Shown: positions 28,320 through 36,039 of the stretch, piece by piece
Position numbering within the stretch: position 1 is the first letter of the stretch
Layout of the letters: every line of letters begins with the position of its first letter
Assembly: GCA_943788835.1 (NCBI GenBank)
Contig: CALSRU010000012.1
Span: forward strand, 62,001 to 126,000
Direction: 5' to 3'
Length of the DNA: 64,000 nt
Origin: an uncultured Pseudomonadales bacterium
Lineage (GTDB): Bacteria > Pseudomonadota > Gammaproteobacteria > Pseudomonadales > UBA7434
Position numbers and translations under genes: made by a program
The notes under the pieces: model-generated
The model's input: the letters and a program-made list of their open reading frames with translations, nothing else
What the model was told of the DNA's origin: nothing
The model's database searches: none

Positions 28320-29966
28320 ATGCCTACATCGAATAACTACAAGCCAAAGATTACTCCCAGTATTTCTCGCCAAGAATTTGCTAGGCGTCGTCGTAATTTA
28401 ATGCAGCAGATGGAAGTTGACAGTATTGCCATTGTGCCTTCAGCCTCAATGGTCATTCGCAACCGTGACGCTGAATTTAAATTTCGCCAAGACAGCGATT
28501 TTCATTATTTGACCGGTTTTAATGAGCCAGAAGCGGTGTTGGTGTTAATACCCGGGCGGGCGCATGGTGAGTGTTTACTATTTTGTCGTGAGCGTGATCC
28601 CGAGCGCGAGCTGTGGGATGGCTATCGGCAGGGGCCGGAGGGCGTTGTTGAAAATTTTGGCGCCGATGATGCCTTCCCTATCAGCGACATTGACGATATT
28701 TTGCCAGGCTTGCTAGAAAGCCGAGAGCGCGTTTATTACGCAATGGGTAAGTGGCCGGATTTTGATCGCCAGGTAATGGATTGGGTTAACGTATTGCGCG
28801 CCAATGCGCGAGCTGGTGCGCATCCGCCAGGTGAGTTTTTGGATTTGGATCACCTCTTACACGACTTGCGGCTTTACAAAAGCGCTGCCGAACTGCGCGT
28901 TATGCGCGCAGCCGCCTGTATATCGGCCGAGGCACACATGCGCGCCATGGCAAAGTGCCGGCCGGGGATGATGGAGTATGAGCTGGAGGCGGAATATCTC
29001 TACGCCTTTGGAACCGCTGGTGCTCAGCATCCGGCGTACAATTCAATCGTAGGCGCTGGTGTTAACGGCTGTATTTTGCACTATGTTGAAAACGACAGCA
29101 TGATTCGAGATGGCGACTTGGTATTGGTGGATGCCGGTTGCGAGCTCAATTGCTATGCATCAGATATTACGCGTACTTTTCCGGCTAACGGCAAGTTCAG
29201 CAAGGCCCAGCAAGCTCTGTATGAGGTGGTTTTGGATGCTCAACTCGAAGCTATTAAAGCAGCCGTGCCGGGTAACCATTGGAACGAGCCGCACGATGTG
29301 ACGGTGAGCGTCATCACGCAAGGCTTGATTGATTTAAAGCTGTTATCGGGTGAGCTCAACGAGTTAGTTGAGACCGAAGCTTACAAGCCTTTTTACATGC
29401 ATCGAGCGGGACATTGGCTGGGTATGGATGTGCATGATGTAGGTGATTATAAAGTTCATAATGAATGGCGGGTGCTCGAGCCGGGTATGGTGATGACCAT
29501 AGAGCCGGGCATTTATGTGGCGGCAGCCAATACTAAAGTAGCAGCCAAGTGGCGAGGTATTGGAATACGTATTGAAGATGACATCGCGTTGACGCAGTCG
29601 GGTAATGACGTTTTGACCCGCGATGTTTGTAAAAGTGTGGCCGATATTGAGGCGCATATGCGTCAGTCGCATGCAATCCCCGCTGTTTCAGGTTCCGCCA
29701 AAGCCAAAATCAAAGCTGCGAGCAAGAAAGCAACTGCTAAGACGGTAGCCACCGCTCGGACTAAAGCCACGGTTGAGAGTAAAGCGAAGCCCAAAGTGAA
29801 ATCTCATGCGTCGTTAAAATCTAAAGCGGCGTCAAAGTCTAAGTTAAAAGCCAAGGCTGCATCCAGCAGCAAGACAAAGCCGACTAAAAAAACATTGCCT
29901 AAGAAAAAATCGGTGTCGGTGGTAAAAAAATCTCCACCTAAGCCTCGTTTGAGAAAGCGTAAATAA
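28320..29966 (+). CDS. pepP: Xaa-Pro aminopeptidase P with a basic, histone H1-like C-terminal tail
   Basis: PepP removes N-terminal residues that precede proline. Residues 1–448 cover the whole family length (E. coli 441), with the creatinase-like N-domain (RQDSDFHYLTGFNEPEAVL) and pita-bread C-domain. Metal ligands lie in LVDAGCELNCYASDITRTF, HWLGMDVHDVGDY, MTIEPGIYV and IGIRIEDDI. After about residue 450 comes a tail of about 98 residues made almost wholly of Lys, Ala, Ser, Thr and Pro (AKIKAASKKATAKT and similar), ending PRLRKRK. This resembles histone H1-like or AlgP-type DNA-binding tails and is not part of normal PepP. The reading frame is continuous, so it is translated unless the protein is processed. 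Confidence 0.92.
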   Translation: MPTSNNYKPKITPSISRQEFARRRRNLMQQMEVDSIAIVPSASMVIRNRDAEFKFRQDSDFHYLTGFNEPEAVLVLIPGRAHGECLLFCRERDPERELWDGYRQGPEGVVENFGADDAFPISDIDDILPGLLESRERVYYAMGKWPDFDRQVMDWVNVLRANARAGAHPPGEFLDLDHLLHDLRLYKSAAELRVMRAAACISAEAHMRAMAKCRPGMMEYELEAEYLYAFGTAGAQHPAYNSIVGAGVNGCILHYVENDSMIRDGDLVLVDAGCELNCYASDITRTFPANGKFSKAQQALYEVVLDAQLEAIKAAVPGNHWNEPHDVTVSVITQGLIDLKLLSGELNELVETEAYKPFYMHRAGHWLGMDVHDVGDYKVHNEWRVLEPGMVMTIEPGIYVAAANTKVAAKWRGIGIRIEDDIALTQSGNDVLTRDVCKSVADIEAHMRQSHAIPAVSGSAKAKIKAASKKATAKTVATARTKATVESKAKPKVKSHASLKSKAASKSKLKAKAASSSKTKPTKKTLPKKKSVSVVKKSPPKPRLRKRK

Positions 29967-30016
29967 ATTGAGCGTGTCCCTCCCTATGTGCTGCAAATCA
30001 TTGAAGGTTCTGTCGA

Positions 30017-31282
30017 ATGCGTCATGACTTTGACGTCATTATTGTCGGCGCTGGTATTGCTGGCAGCGCTCTTGCTTGCAGCCTGAGTTCAGGCTTTTAT
30101 GCCGGCACCAAGGGCTTGCGTATTGCCTTAGTTGAGGCGCATAAAGTTTCCGACAAGTTGCCCGCTCAAGGCGGCGAGGTTAAAGGCTTCGATGCTCGCG
30201 TGAGTGCGTTGACGCGCGCATCGATCGACTATTTTGAAAAGCTTGGAGTATGGTCGGCAATGACGGCCCTGCGCAGCTGCCCGTTTGTGGGCATGCAAGT
30301 TTGGGATGCGCGTGGTACGGGCGAAATCAATTTCGATGCGCAGGCCATGGGTGTAGGTTATTTAGGCCATATTGTTGAAAACCGGGTGATCACCGCGGCC
30401 TTAATGAGTGCTGTGCGTGAGCAGCGAGTTGAAATATTAGATGGCTGTGCCGTATCGTCCATTGTGTTGCCTAAAGCCGGCGAACGCCAGCAGGCTGATG
30501 GTGGTGCTCAGGTGACGCTGAACAACGGCTCTAGGATGACAGCGGATTTGGTTGTGGCGGCCGACGGGGCGCATTCACCTTGTCGCCAAATGCTCGGAAT
30601 GCCAGTGCGTGCCTGGGATTACCAGCAAGATGCCATTGTATGTACGGTCGCTGTTAGTCAGCCCCATCAATATACCGCTTGGCAAACTTTTACTGGCACA
30701 GGGCCATTGGCATATTTGCCGTTGATGACTGAGCCGAAATCAAGTGACCACGCAGGTCCACACTATTGCTCTATCGTTTGGTCGCAGACGCGCGAGCGAG
30801 CAGAGCAGCTGCTGGCTTTGCCCGAAGCTGAGTTTTGTCAGCAGTTGGCGAGTGCGCTGGAATTTCGATTAGGTGATGTTGTGGCGGTGTCTCGGCGTCA
30901 ATCTTTTTCTTTGCAGCAGCAGCATGCCATCGACTACGTACATGAAGGCTTTGCCTTGATTGCTGATGCGGCGCATACGATTCATCCGCTGGCCGGGCAG
31001 GGCATTAACCTGGGTATTGGCGATGTGCAAGAGTTGGCGCAGACTATTGCCATGGCCACTGCTGACGGCGCGCCGCTCGGAGAGCTTGCTCGCCTGCAGC
31101 GATATCAGCGCGCGCGCAAAACTGATAATCTCGCTATGATGGCTGTGGTTGAGGGCTTTAAGCGTTTGTATGAGCCGGTACCGTTGCCAGTCATGTGGTT
31201 GCGCAACTGGGGTATGCAGCAAGTGAATAGCCTGCCATGGCTTAAAAATAAAATCCTTAAATACGCAATGGGGTTGGGCTAG
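30017..31282 (+). CDS. ubiI: FAD-dependent ubiquinone hydroxylase, UbiI-type
   Basis: The 421-residue flavoprotein monooxygenase hydroxylates the ubiquinone ring. The Rossmann motif DVIIVGAGIAGSALACSL, the DG motif VVAADGAHSPCRQ and the FAD motif ALIADAAHTIHPLAGQGINLG are all present. GMQVWDARGTGEINFDA followed by YLGHIVENRVI closely follows E. coli UbiI/VisC (GMEVWD … LGHIVEN) rather than UbiH. In E. coli the order is ygfB–pepP–ubiH–ubiI; here only one enzyme is present and pepP is followed directly by it, so it may cover more than one step or ubiH may be elsewhere. Confidence 0.85.
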   Translation: MRHDFDVIIVGAGIAGSALACSLSSGFYAGTKGLRIALVEAHKVSDKLPAQGGEVKGFDARVSALTRASIDYFEKLGVWSAMTALRSCPFVGMQVWDARGTGEINFDAQAMGVGYLGHIVENRVITAALMSAVREQRVEILDGCAVSSIVLPKAGERQQADGGAQVTLNNGSRMTADLVVAADGAHSPCRQMLGMPVRAWDYQQDAIVCTVAVSQPHQYTAWQTFTGTGPLAYLPLMTEPKSSDHAGPHYCSIVWSQTRERAEQLLALPEAEFCQQLASALEFRLGDVVAVSRRQSFSLQQQHAIDYVHEGFALIADAAHTIHPLAGQGINLGIGDVQELAQTIAMATADGAPLGELARLQRYQRARKTDNLAMMAVVEGFKRLYEPVPLPVMWLRNWGMQQVNSLPWLKNKILKYAMGLG

Positions 31283-31364
31283 ATCAGTGCCGGTGTTTTC
31301 TGTTCAGGCTTTGCTGCCCGCCGCATTATGAATATCGCCGCTACTGGATTTGAGCTGAGACCTT

Positions 31365-31982
31365 ATGAATAACCATTTTTTCGCCTATTTGAGTAAAATG
31401 CGCTGGATTCATCGCTGGGGCATGAAGCGCAATGCTATTCAAGAAAACGTTATGGAGCATTCGTTTGAGGTTGCCGCTATTGCACATTGCTTAGCAATTA
31501 TTGGAAAATCCATTTATGGACGCGATATCGAGCCAGAGAAGATTATGGCGGCAGCGTTATACCATGATGCATCCGAGGTACTAACCGGTGATTTGCCGTC
31601 GCCGATCAAGTACCATAATCGAAAAATTCGTGATGCATATAAAGAGGTGGAGTATGCTGCCGAGCAAGAAATGTTGTCGACGCTGCCTAAAGCGTTGCAA
31701 CCTGTTTACCGTGAGTTTTTATTGCACGATCAGCAGTCAGAATCTACTGCTGCTCTAATTAAGGCGGCCGACTTGATTGCCTCGCTCATTAAGTGCAAGG
31801 CAGAGATTAATGCTGGCAATCGTGAGTTCGCCAAAGCCGTTAGTGATGTAGAGCAGCGCTTAGATACGATGAATTTAAAAGAGGTAGTTTACTTTCGCGA
31901 GCACTTCTTAAATAGTTTTGATCTGACCCTAGATGAGCTGATCACGCATAGCGAGAAACTTTTTCCTGATGCAGGCAAGTAA
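31365..31982 (+). CDS. yfbR: HD-domain 5'-deoxynucleotidase YfbR
   Basis: YfbR dephosphorylates deoxyribonucleoside 5'-monophosphates, especially in dTMP supply. The metal-binding HD residues are visible in VMEHSFEVAAIAH, AALYHDASEVLTGDLPSPIKY and LIKAADLIASLIKCK. MRWIHRWGMKRNAIQENVMEHS is the conserved substrate-side start. Length (205) matches E. coli's 199. It is a soluble cytoplasmic enzyme and lies between ubiI and gcvH with no evident operon partner. Confidence 0.93.
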   Translation: MNNHFFAYLSKMRWIHRWGMKRNAIQENVMEHSFEVAAIAHCLAIIGKSIYGRDIEPEKIMAAALYHDASEVLTGDLPSPIKYHNRKIRDAYKEVEYAAEQEMLSTLPKALQPVYREFLLHDQQSESTAALIKAADLIASLIKCKAEINAGNREFAKAVSDVEQRLDTMNLKEVVYFREHFLNSFDLTLDELITHSEKLFPDAGK

Positions 31983-32048
31983 ATTTCAGGTCGGCTGAAA
32001 TTTTTTGATGCATATTTTTTAGTACAACTACGATAGAGAAATGAAAAC

Positions 32049-32435
32049 ATGAGCAACTTACCAGAAGAACTTCGTTATGCCACCAGCCATGAATGGGCAA
32101 GGCTTGAAGAAGATGGCACCATCACTGTCGGCATTACTGACCATGCGCAGAGCCAGTTGGGCGATGTGGTTTATGTTGAGTTACCTGAAATTGGCGTTTT
32201 GTTGGCTGCTGCCGACGAAGCCGGCGTGGTAGAGTCAGTCAAAGCGGCCTCTGATGTTTATGCGCCATTGTCTGGAGAGGTGATTGCTGTCAATGAGGGC
32301 TTAGAAGATGAGCCTGAAATGGTTAATAGCGAGCCTTATGATGGTGGGTGGTTTTATCGGTTGAAACCTGCCGACGTTGGTGAGCTAGATAGCCTGTTAA
32401 ATGCCGATGATTATTCTGAGGAAATTGCTGAGTAG
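32049..32435 (+). CDS. gcvH: Glycine cleavage system H protein
   Basis: GcvH is the lipoyl carrier that shuttles the aminomethyl group between GcvP and GcvT. The lipoylated lysine is Lys 65 in [14 protein letters not shown]. The fold is complete from [22 protein letters not shown] to the acidic C-terminus; length 128 matches E. coli's 129. gcvT and gcvP are not in the window, so the H protein stands alone with its own terminator. Regulation by GcvA or a glycine riboswitch is not evident. Confidence 0.95.
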   Translation: MSNLPEELRYATSHEWARLEEDGTITVGITDHAQSQLGDVVYVELPEIGVLLAAADEAGVVESVKAASDVYAPLSGEVIAVNEGLEDEPEMVNSEPYDGGWFYRLKPADVGELDSLLNADDYSEEIAE

Positions 32436-32478
32436 TTAGGTGGTCTGTTAATGTTGGGCGAGTGTCGCCTTGACGAAT

Positions 32479-32503
32479 AAAAAAGGCCCTGTTGGGCCTT
32501 TTT
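32479..32503 (+). terminator. Rho-independent terminator after gcvH
   Basis: AAAAAGGCCC, a TGTT loop and GGGCCTTTTTT form a compact intrinsic terminator 44 bases after the gcvH stop. Confidence 0.93.
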
Positions 32504-33065
32504 TATTATGCGCAATAAATTCATCGATTGTTTTCGATTAACATTAGCTAACTAAATGTTTTAGTCAATTTTTTGGCCGCCAAACGCAGTTAAATATAAA
32601 AGGCGTTTTATTTGCAGAATATTCCATTACTGGTTGTTGATGAAAAAAATAAAGCTAGGCTTTTTGTAGCGGGAAAAATAATTGAACCCACAGTCGACTC
32701 GATTAGTTTAGCGTTGGCTCTTCAAGACTAAGGTAGTAATGCATAATGCCGTCGTAATTATCTAGGCCCACATTATTTACAAAATAAAAATAACTAAATG
32801 TTTAAGCGGCGGTTGTTTTTTAGGCTGCTTAAGATCAAAAAACGTACACGCAATATCTTTGACTTAACCCCTTTCGTGGTCTTTACTCTAAAACAATAAT
32901 AAAAACATTAACTAATTTTTTTATGGGAGATATTCAGTTTTATCTTCTGTGGCTGATCAAAGTTTGAGCTCGGCGAGGATTGTGCAAAGCTTGATCAGGT
33001 GTGACAAATTTTTAAACGGGTATTTTTTTAAAACCACGATCAGTTCAACTGCATAGTCACTTTGT
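32504..33065. other. AT-rich intergenic region before the HDOD gene
   Basis: About 560 bases with no accepted gene. A 39-codon frame at 32612–32731 (TTG start, no Shine-Dalgarno) was seen but not supported. The region presumably holds the HDOD promoter. Confidence 0.5.
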
Positions 33066-33950
33066 ATGAACAGACAAATTTTAATCGACGCTATTAGCGC
33101 TTCTAGTAAGTTGCCGGTATTGCCGCATAGTGCAACGCAGTTGATTGCTCTTGCGGATGACCCAAACCTGTATGCGGCTCAGCTCGAAGCGGTGATTTCT
33201 GGCGACCCGGTGCTGGCGGCGCGCATTTTACATGTGAGCAATTCGGCGCTGTTTGCCCGACGCAACGAAGTGACCAATTTAGGCGCGGCGATTACCCTGC
33301 TTGGTGTTCGTCTTACGCTAGATCTTGCAACGGGCATTGCGATTGTTGATTCTTTGCGCGATACAGAGAAATATGAGTTCGATTACGATACTTTTTGGCG
33401 AAAAAGTGTTTTGAGTGCGATTGCCGCGAATGAAATGTATGGCGATCTTAATGTGGGGTCGCGCGGAGATTTATTTGTTGCTGCGCTGCTACAAGATATC
33501 GGTATGTTGGTGCTGCTCACGACCATCGGTCCCAAGTATGGGCAGTTGGTTAGCTCGGCACGCAGTCATTTTGACCTGGTAGAGTTAGAATTGCGTGCGT
33601 TCGGGATCGATCATGCCGAGATTGGCGCGATGCTAGCAAAGCGTTGGAATCTACCAGTAGCTCTGCAGGAGGCTATTCAGGCCAGTCACGCGTTATTTGC
33701 TGAACCACCAGCACACGATCTTTCTGACCTTCAATATGGTGTTGCCTTTGCGGGTGTGCTCGCCGAGCTTTGGGTGATAGAGGAGCTTGATCAGGACGTG
33801 TCTAATAGAGCTATCCACGAATATTTGAGTAAAGTGGGCGAGGAACAGTACCAAAATACGATTGAAAGTATTTTGCACGCCATCCCTGGCGCCAATAACT
33901 TATTTAATATGCAGTTACTTTCAGATGAGCAAATGGCTAGCGTAGCTTAA
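33066..33950 (+). CDS. HDOD-domain signalling protein
   Basis: The 294-residue product is a single HDOD domain (an HD-related output domain lacking full catalytic residues). It starts LPVLPHSATQLIALADDPN and continues EAVISGDPVLAARILHVSNSALFARRNEVTNLGAAITLLGVRLTLDLATGIA, the diagnostic helix pair. FVAALLQDIGMLVLLTTIGPKYG and FGIDHAEIGAMLAKRWNLP follow. There is no receiver or GGDEF domain attached. Such proteins take part in stress or c-di-GMP-linked signalling. The partner is not evident from the neighbours. Confidence 0.88.
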   Translation: MNRQILIDAISASSKLPVLPHSATQLIALADDPNLYAAQLEAVISGDPVLAARILHVSNSALFARRNEVTNLGAAITLLGVRLTLDLATGIAIVDSLRDTEKYEFDYDTFWRKSVLSAIAANEMYGDLNVGSRGDLFVAALLQDIGMLVLLTTIGPKYGQLVSSARSHFDLVELELRAFGIDHAEIGAMLAKRWNLPVALQEAIQASHALFAEPPAHDLSDLQYGVAFAGVLAELWVIEELDQDVSNRAIHEYLSKVGEEQYQNTIESILHAIPGANNLFNMQLLSDEQMASVA

Positions 33951-34252
33951 GACTATCGGCATTAGCTTTAAGCCCATACTTCCATAGTTTTAGGTTTTCA
34001 TTGGTTTGCTCATTTCCTTGCCTGTCCTCCTACCCTTGCTGGTACGCCAGCCTCTCTTGATCCGCTCTATTTAGATTGACTCTACTGAGGTGGTTCTTTT
34101 GGTCCCTCAAACTGCCCTATAGTTTTTTGGTCCTCACCCATGTTTCATCTAGGCAGGGCTAACGCAGTATAATATGAGCCCGCCTGGTCATTGGCATTAA
34201 TAGCCATGGCGTTTTGTTAGGTCAATTTTAATCCGTCATAGGATCGTATCAA
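33951..34252. other. Intergenic region upstream of the ATP-grasp gene
   Basis: About 300 bases, pyrimidine-rich in part. TTTTGGTCC occurs twice (34097–34105 and 34125–34133), which could be direct-repeat regulator sites. No gene or terminator was recognised. Confidence 0.4.
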
Positions 34253-35287
34253 GTGCAACACCGCTGGCTAAAGCCTTATGAATTTTGGAATCCTAGGCTT
34301 TTTGAGACGCCTTTTTATGTCTACCTTGCTTGGCAGTGCATGCGCAACGGCATCGCTGTTCGCGACTTGGCTAAGGCTAATTTTTCGCTTGATCATGGTG
34401 AGATTGGCATAGGCTCAAAATTCCACACCCAGCAGCAGTTTTCGCAGGACCTTTTTCTTCCCACGATAGTACTGTCTAGCGATAGCTCTGCGTCCCAACG
34501 GTTACATAATATTGCTGAATTTGCCGAAAAATTTGCTTACCCAGTTATTTTAAAGCCGGACCTTGGTATGGTTGGTAAAGGCATTTTAAAAATAAATAGC
34601 TATGCCGAGGCGCAGTTGCGAGTTGTAGATATTCAGGGTGCTTATTTATTGCAGCAATACTGTCCGTTGCCCGAAGAGTATGGGGTTTTTTATGTGAGGC
34701 AGCAGGGGCAGTCGCGTATAACAGGCATTAATCGAAAACATTTTCCTTTCGTTGTAGGCAATGGCCGCGATTCACTGCTAACGTTAGCCCAAAACCACTA
34801 TCGTTATACCGAACATTGGAGCAGCTTTTTACAGTATTTAGACACCAGCCGAATACCAAGCAATAACGAGAAGGTGCAATTATCTTTTATCGGTTCGCAC
34901 ACGTTGGGCTGTATGTTCACCGATGATAGTCACCTGTTGACGGCCAATCTAGAGAAGGCGGTTTTTGGAGTGTGTGAACCTCAGCAGGGTTTTAATTTTG
35001 GTCGTTTAGATGTGCGTGCGGCATCCCAGGCTGCGATGTTGCGCGGTGAGTTCAAAGTGATTGAAATCAACGGCGTTTCATCGCTACCTACTCATATGTT
35101 TGATCCAAGCAAGTCCGTCTGGCAAGCGTATAAAATTTTCTTTGAGCATGGTCGCTATCTTGCCAGTATTGCGCGCGAGTATCGAGATGTACCAATGCAT
35201 CTACTGCCGTTGAGGCAAGTATTATTGAAGGTGCGCGAAAGCCAAGCCGAACTCGATCGAATTCATAATCAGCTCAGGCAAGGTTAG
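34253..35287 (+). CDS. ATP-grasp-fold protein, function unknown
   Basis: The 344-residue product resembles the D-Ala-D-Ala-ligase-like ATP-grasp fold: FAYPVILKPDLGMVGKGI supplies the phosphate-binding lysine and glycine loop, and FKVIEINGVSSLPTHMFDP resembles the metal-binding E-x-N end of the active site. The N-terminal part (MQHRWLKPYEFWNPRLFETPFYVYLAWQCM) is not a standard domain known to me. The start is GTG with AGGATCG upstream. It is a stand-alone gene with a 102-base gap before the YfaZ-like gene. A ligase joining a carboxylate to an amine or phosphate is the general expectation; substrates are unknown. Confidence 0.68.
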   Translation: MQHRWLKPYEFWNPRLFETPFYVYLAWQCMRNGIAVRDLAKANFSLDHGEIGIGSKFHTQQQFSQDLFLPTIVLSSDSSASQRLHNIAEFAEKFAYPVILKPDLGMVGKGILKINSYAEAQLRVVDIQGAYLLQQYCPLPEEYGVFYVRQQGQSRITGINRKHFPFVVGNGRDSLLTLAQNHYRYTEHWSSFLQYLDTSRIPSNNEKVQLSFIGSHTLGCMFTDDSHLLTANLEKAVFGVCEPQQGFNFGRLDVRAASQAAMLRGEFKVIEINGVSSLPTHMFDPSKSVWQAYKIFFEHGRYLASIAREYRDVPMHLLPLRQVLLKVRESQAELDRIHNQLRQG

Positions 35288-35389
35288 TTTTTGCGATGGT
35301 AGTTATTGGGTAAAATTGGAGGCTGAGAGGCTAGCCGAAATATGCTCTAATAGGAATATATGATAGGTACGATAACGGAGACGGCAACG

Positions 35390-35932
35390 ATGTACAAAAT
35401 GGTTTGGGGTTTAATAGCATTGTGCGGGCTTTCGTTGCATGCGGCCGCTAATGAAATTGAATTATCCATAAGTGATGAGATTATTGATTTAAGGTTTACG
35501 GCCAATTACGAGCAAGATTTTAGTGGCACCTTCGCTTTGCTGCATGCAGATCATAATAATGTAAAAAGTGACCAGGTGAGTTATACCTTTGCTACTCGTG
35601 GAACCATTGACCGGGTTGATATAACCTTGGGTACGCGGCTCTTTCTTTTGGGCGTAGATAGTGACGATGGCTTTGGCGCTGCACTAGGTCTTGGTGCAAG
35701 CACGAATCTTGTGGGCAGGGTCTTCATAACCGGCGAAGTCTTTTACGCACCTGAAATTATTACAGGCGGCGATTTCGATAGCACTCTCGATGCAGAGCTG
35801 CGTTTGTGTTATCAGCTTATTGATAACGGTTTGTTGTATATTGGTTATCGTCAGTTTGAGGTCGATAGCAAGCAGATTGGTAAGCAAGATATTTACGAAG
35901 ACCCATTTATCGGCATTAAATTTACATTCTAA
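35390..35932 (+). CDS. YfaZ-like outer-membrane protein
   Basis: ATG 35390 has GGAG nine bases upstream and gives 180 residues, the length of E. coli YfaZ; the track start at 35360 adds ten residues. A signal peptide ends near LHAAA. The mature chain has the alternating pattern of a small beta barrel (DIIDLRFTANYEQDFSGTFALLH, TLGTRLFLLG, GLGASTNLVGRVFITGEVFYAPE) and ends in aromatic residues (GIKFTF). The role of YfaZ proteins is not established. It is followed by ppk with about 107 bases between. Confidence 0.75.
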   Translation: MYKMVWGLIALCGLSLHAAANEIELSISDEIIDLRFTANYEQDFSGTFALLHADHNNVKSDQVSYTFATRGTIDRVDITLGTRLFLLGVDSDDGFGAALGLGASTNLVGRVFITGEVFYAPEIITGGDFDSTLDAELRLCYQLIDNGLLYIGYRQFEVDSKQIGKQDIYEDPFIGIKFTF

Positions 35933-36039
35933 CTTGGGTTGTCGGTTTCACAGGCGATGGAAGGGTGTAGCAATAAAATCTGCAGCCCTCAGGGTTTTTG
36001 CTTCTGTGCCTTGTGCCTATTGAATGATGCCTAATACCT

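Noticed and set aside
32612-32731. A 39-codon frame (TTG start) between gcvH and the HDOD gene, beginning with QNIPLLVVDEKNKARLFVAG
   Set aside because: The composition looks protein-like, but there is no Shine-Dalgarno, no ATG and no recognised family. A gene cannot be supported without a homologue.
34097-34133. Direct repeat TTTTGGTCC upstream of the ATP-grasp gene
   Set aside because: Nine bases in a pyrimidine-rich stretch could recur by chance; kept only as a note in the intergenic entry.
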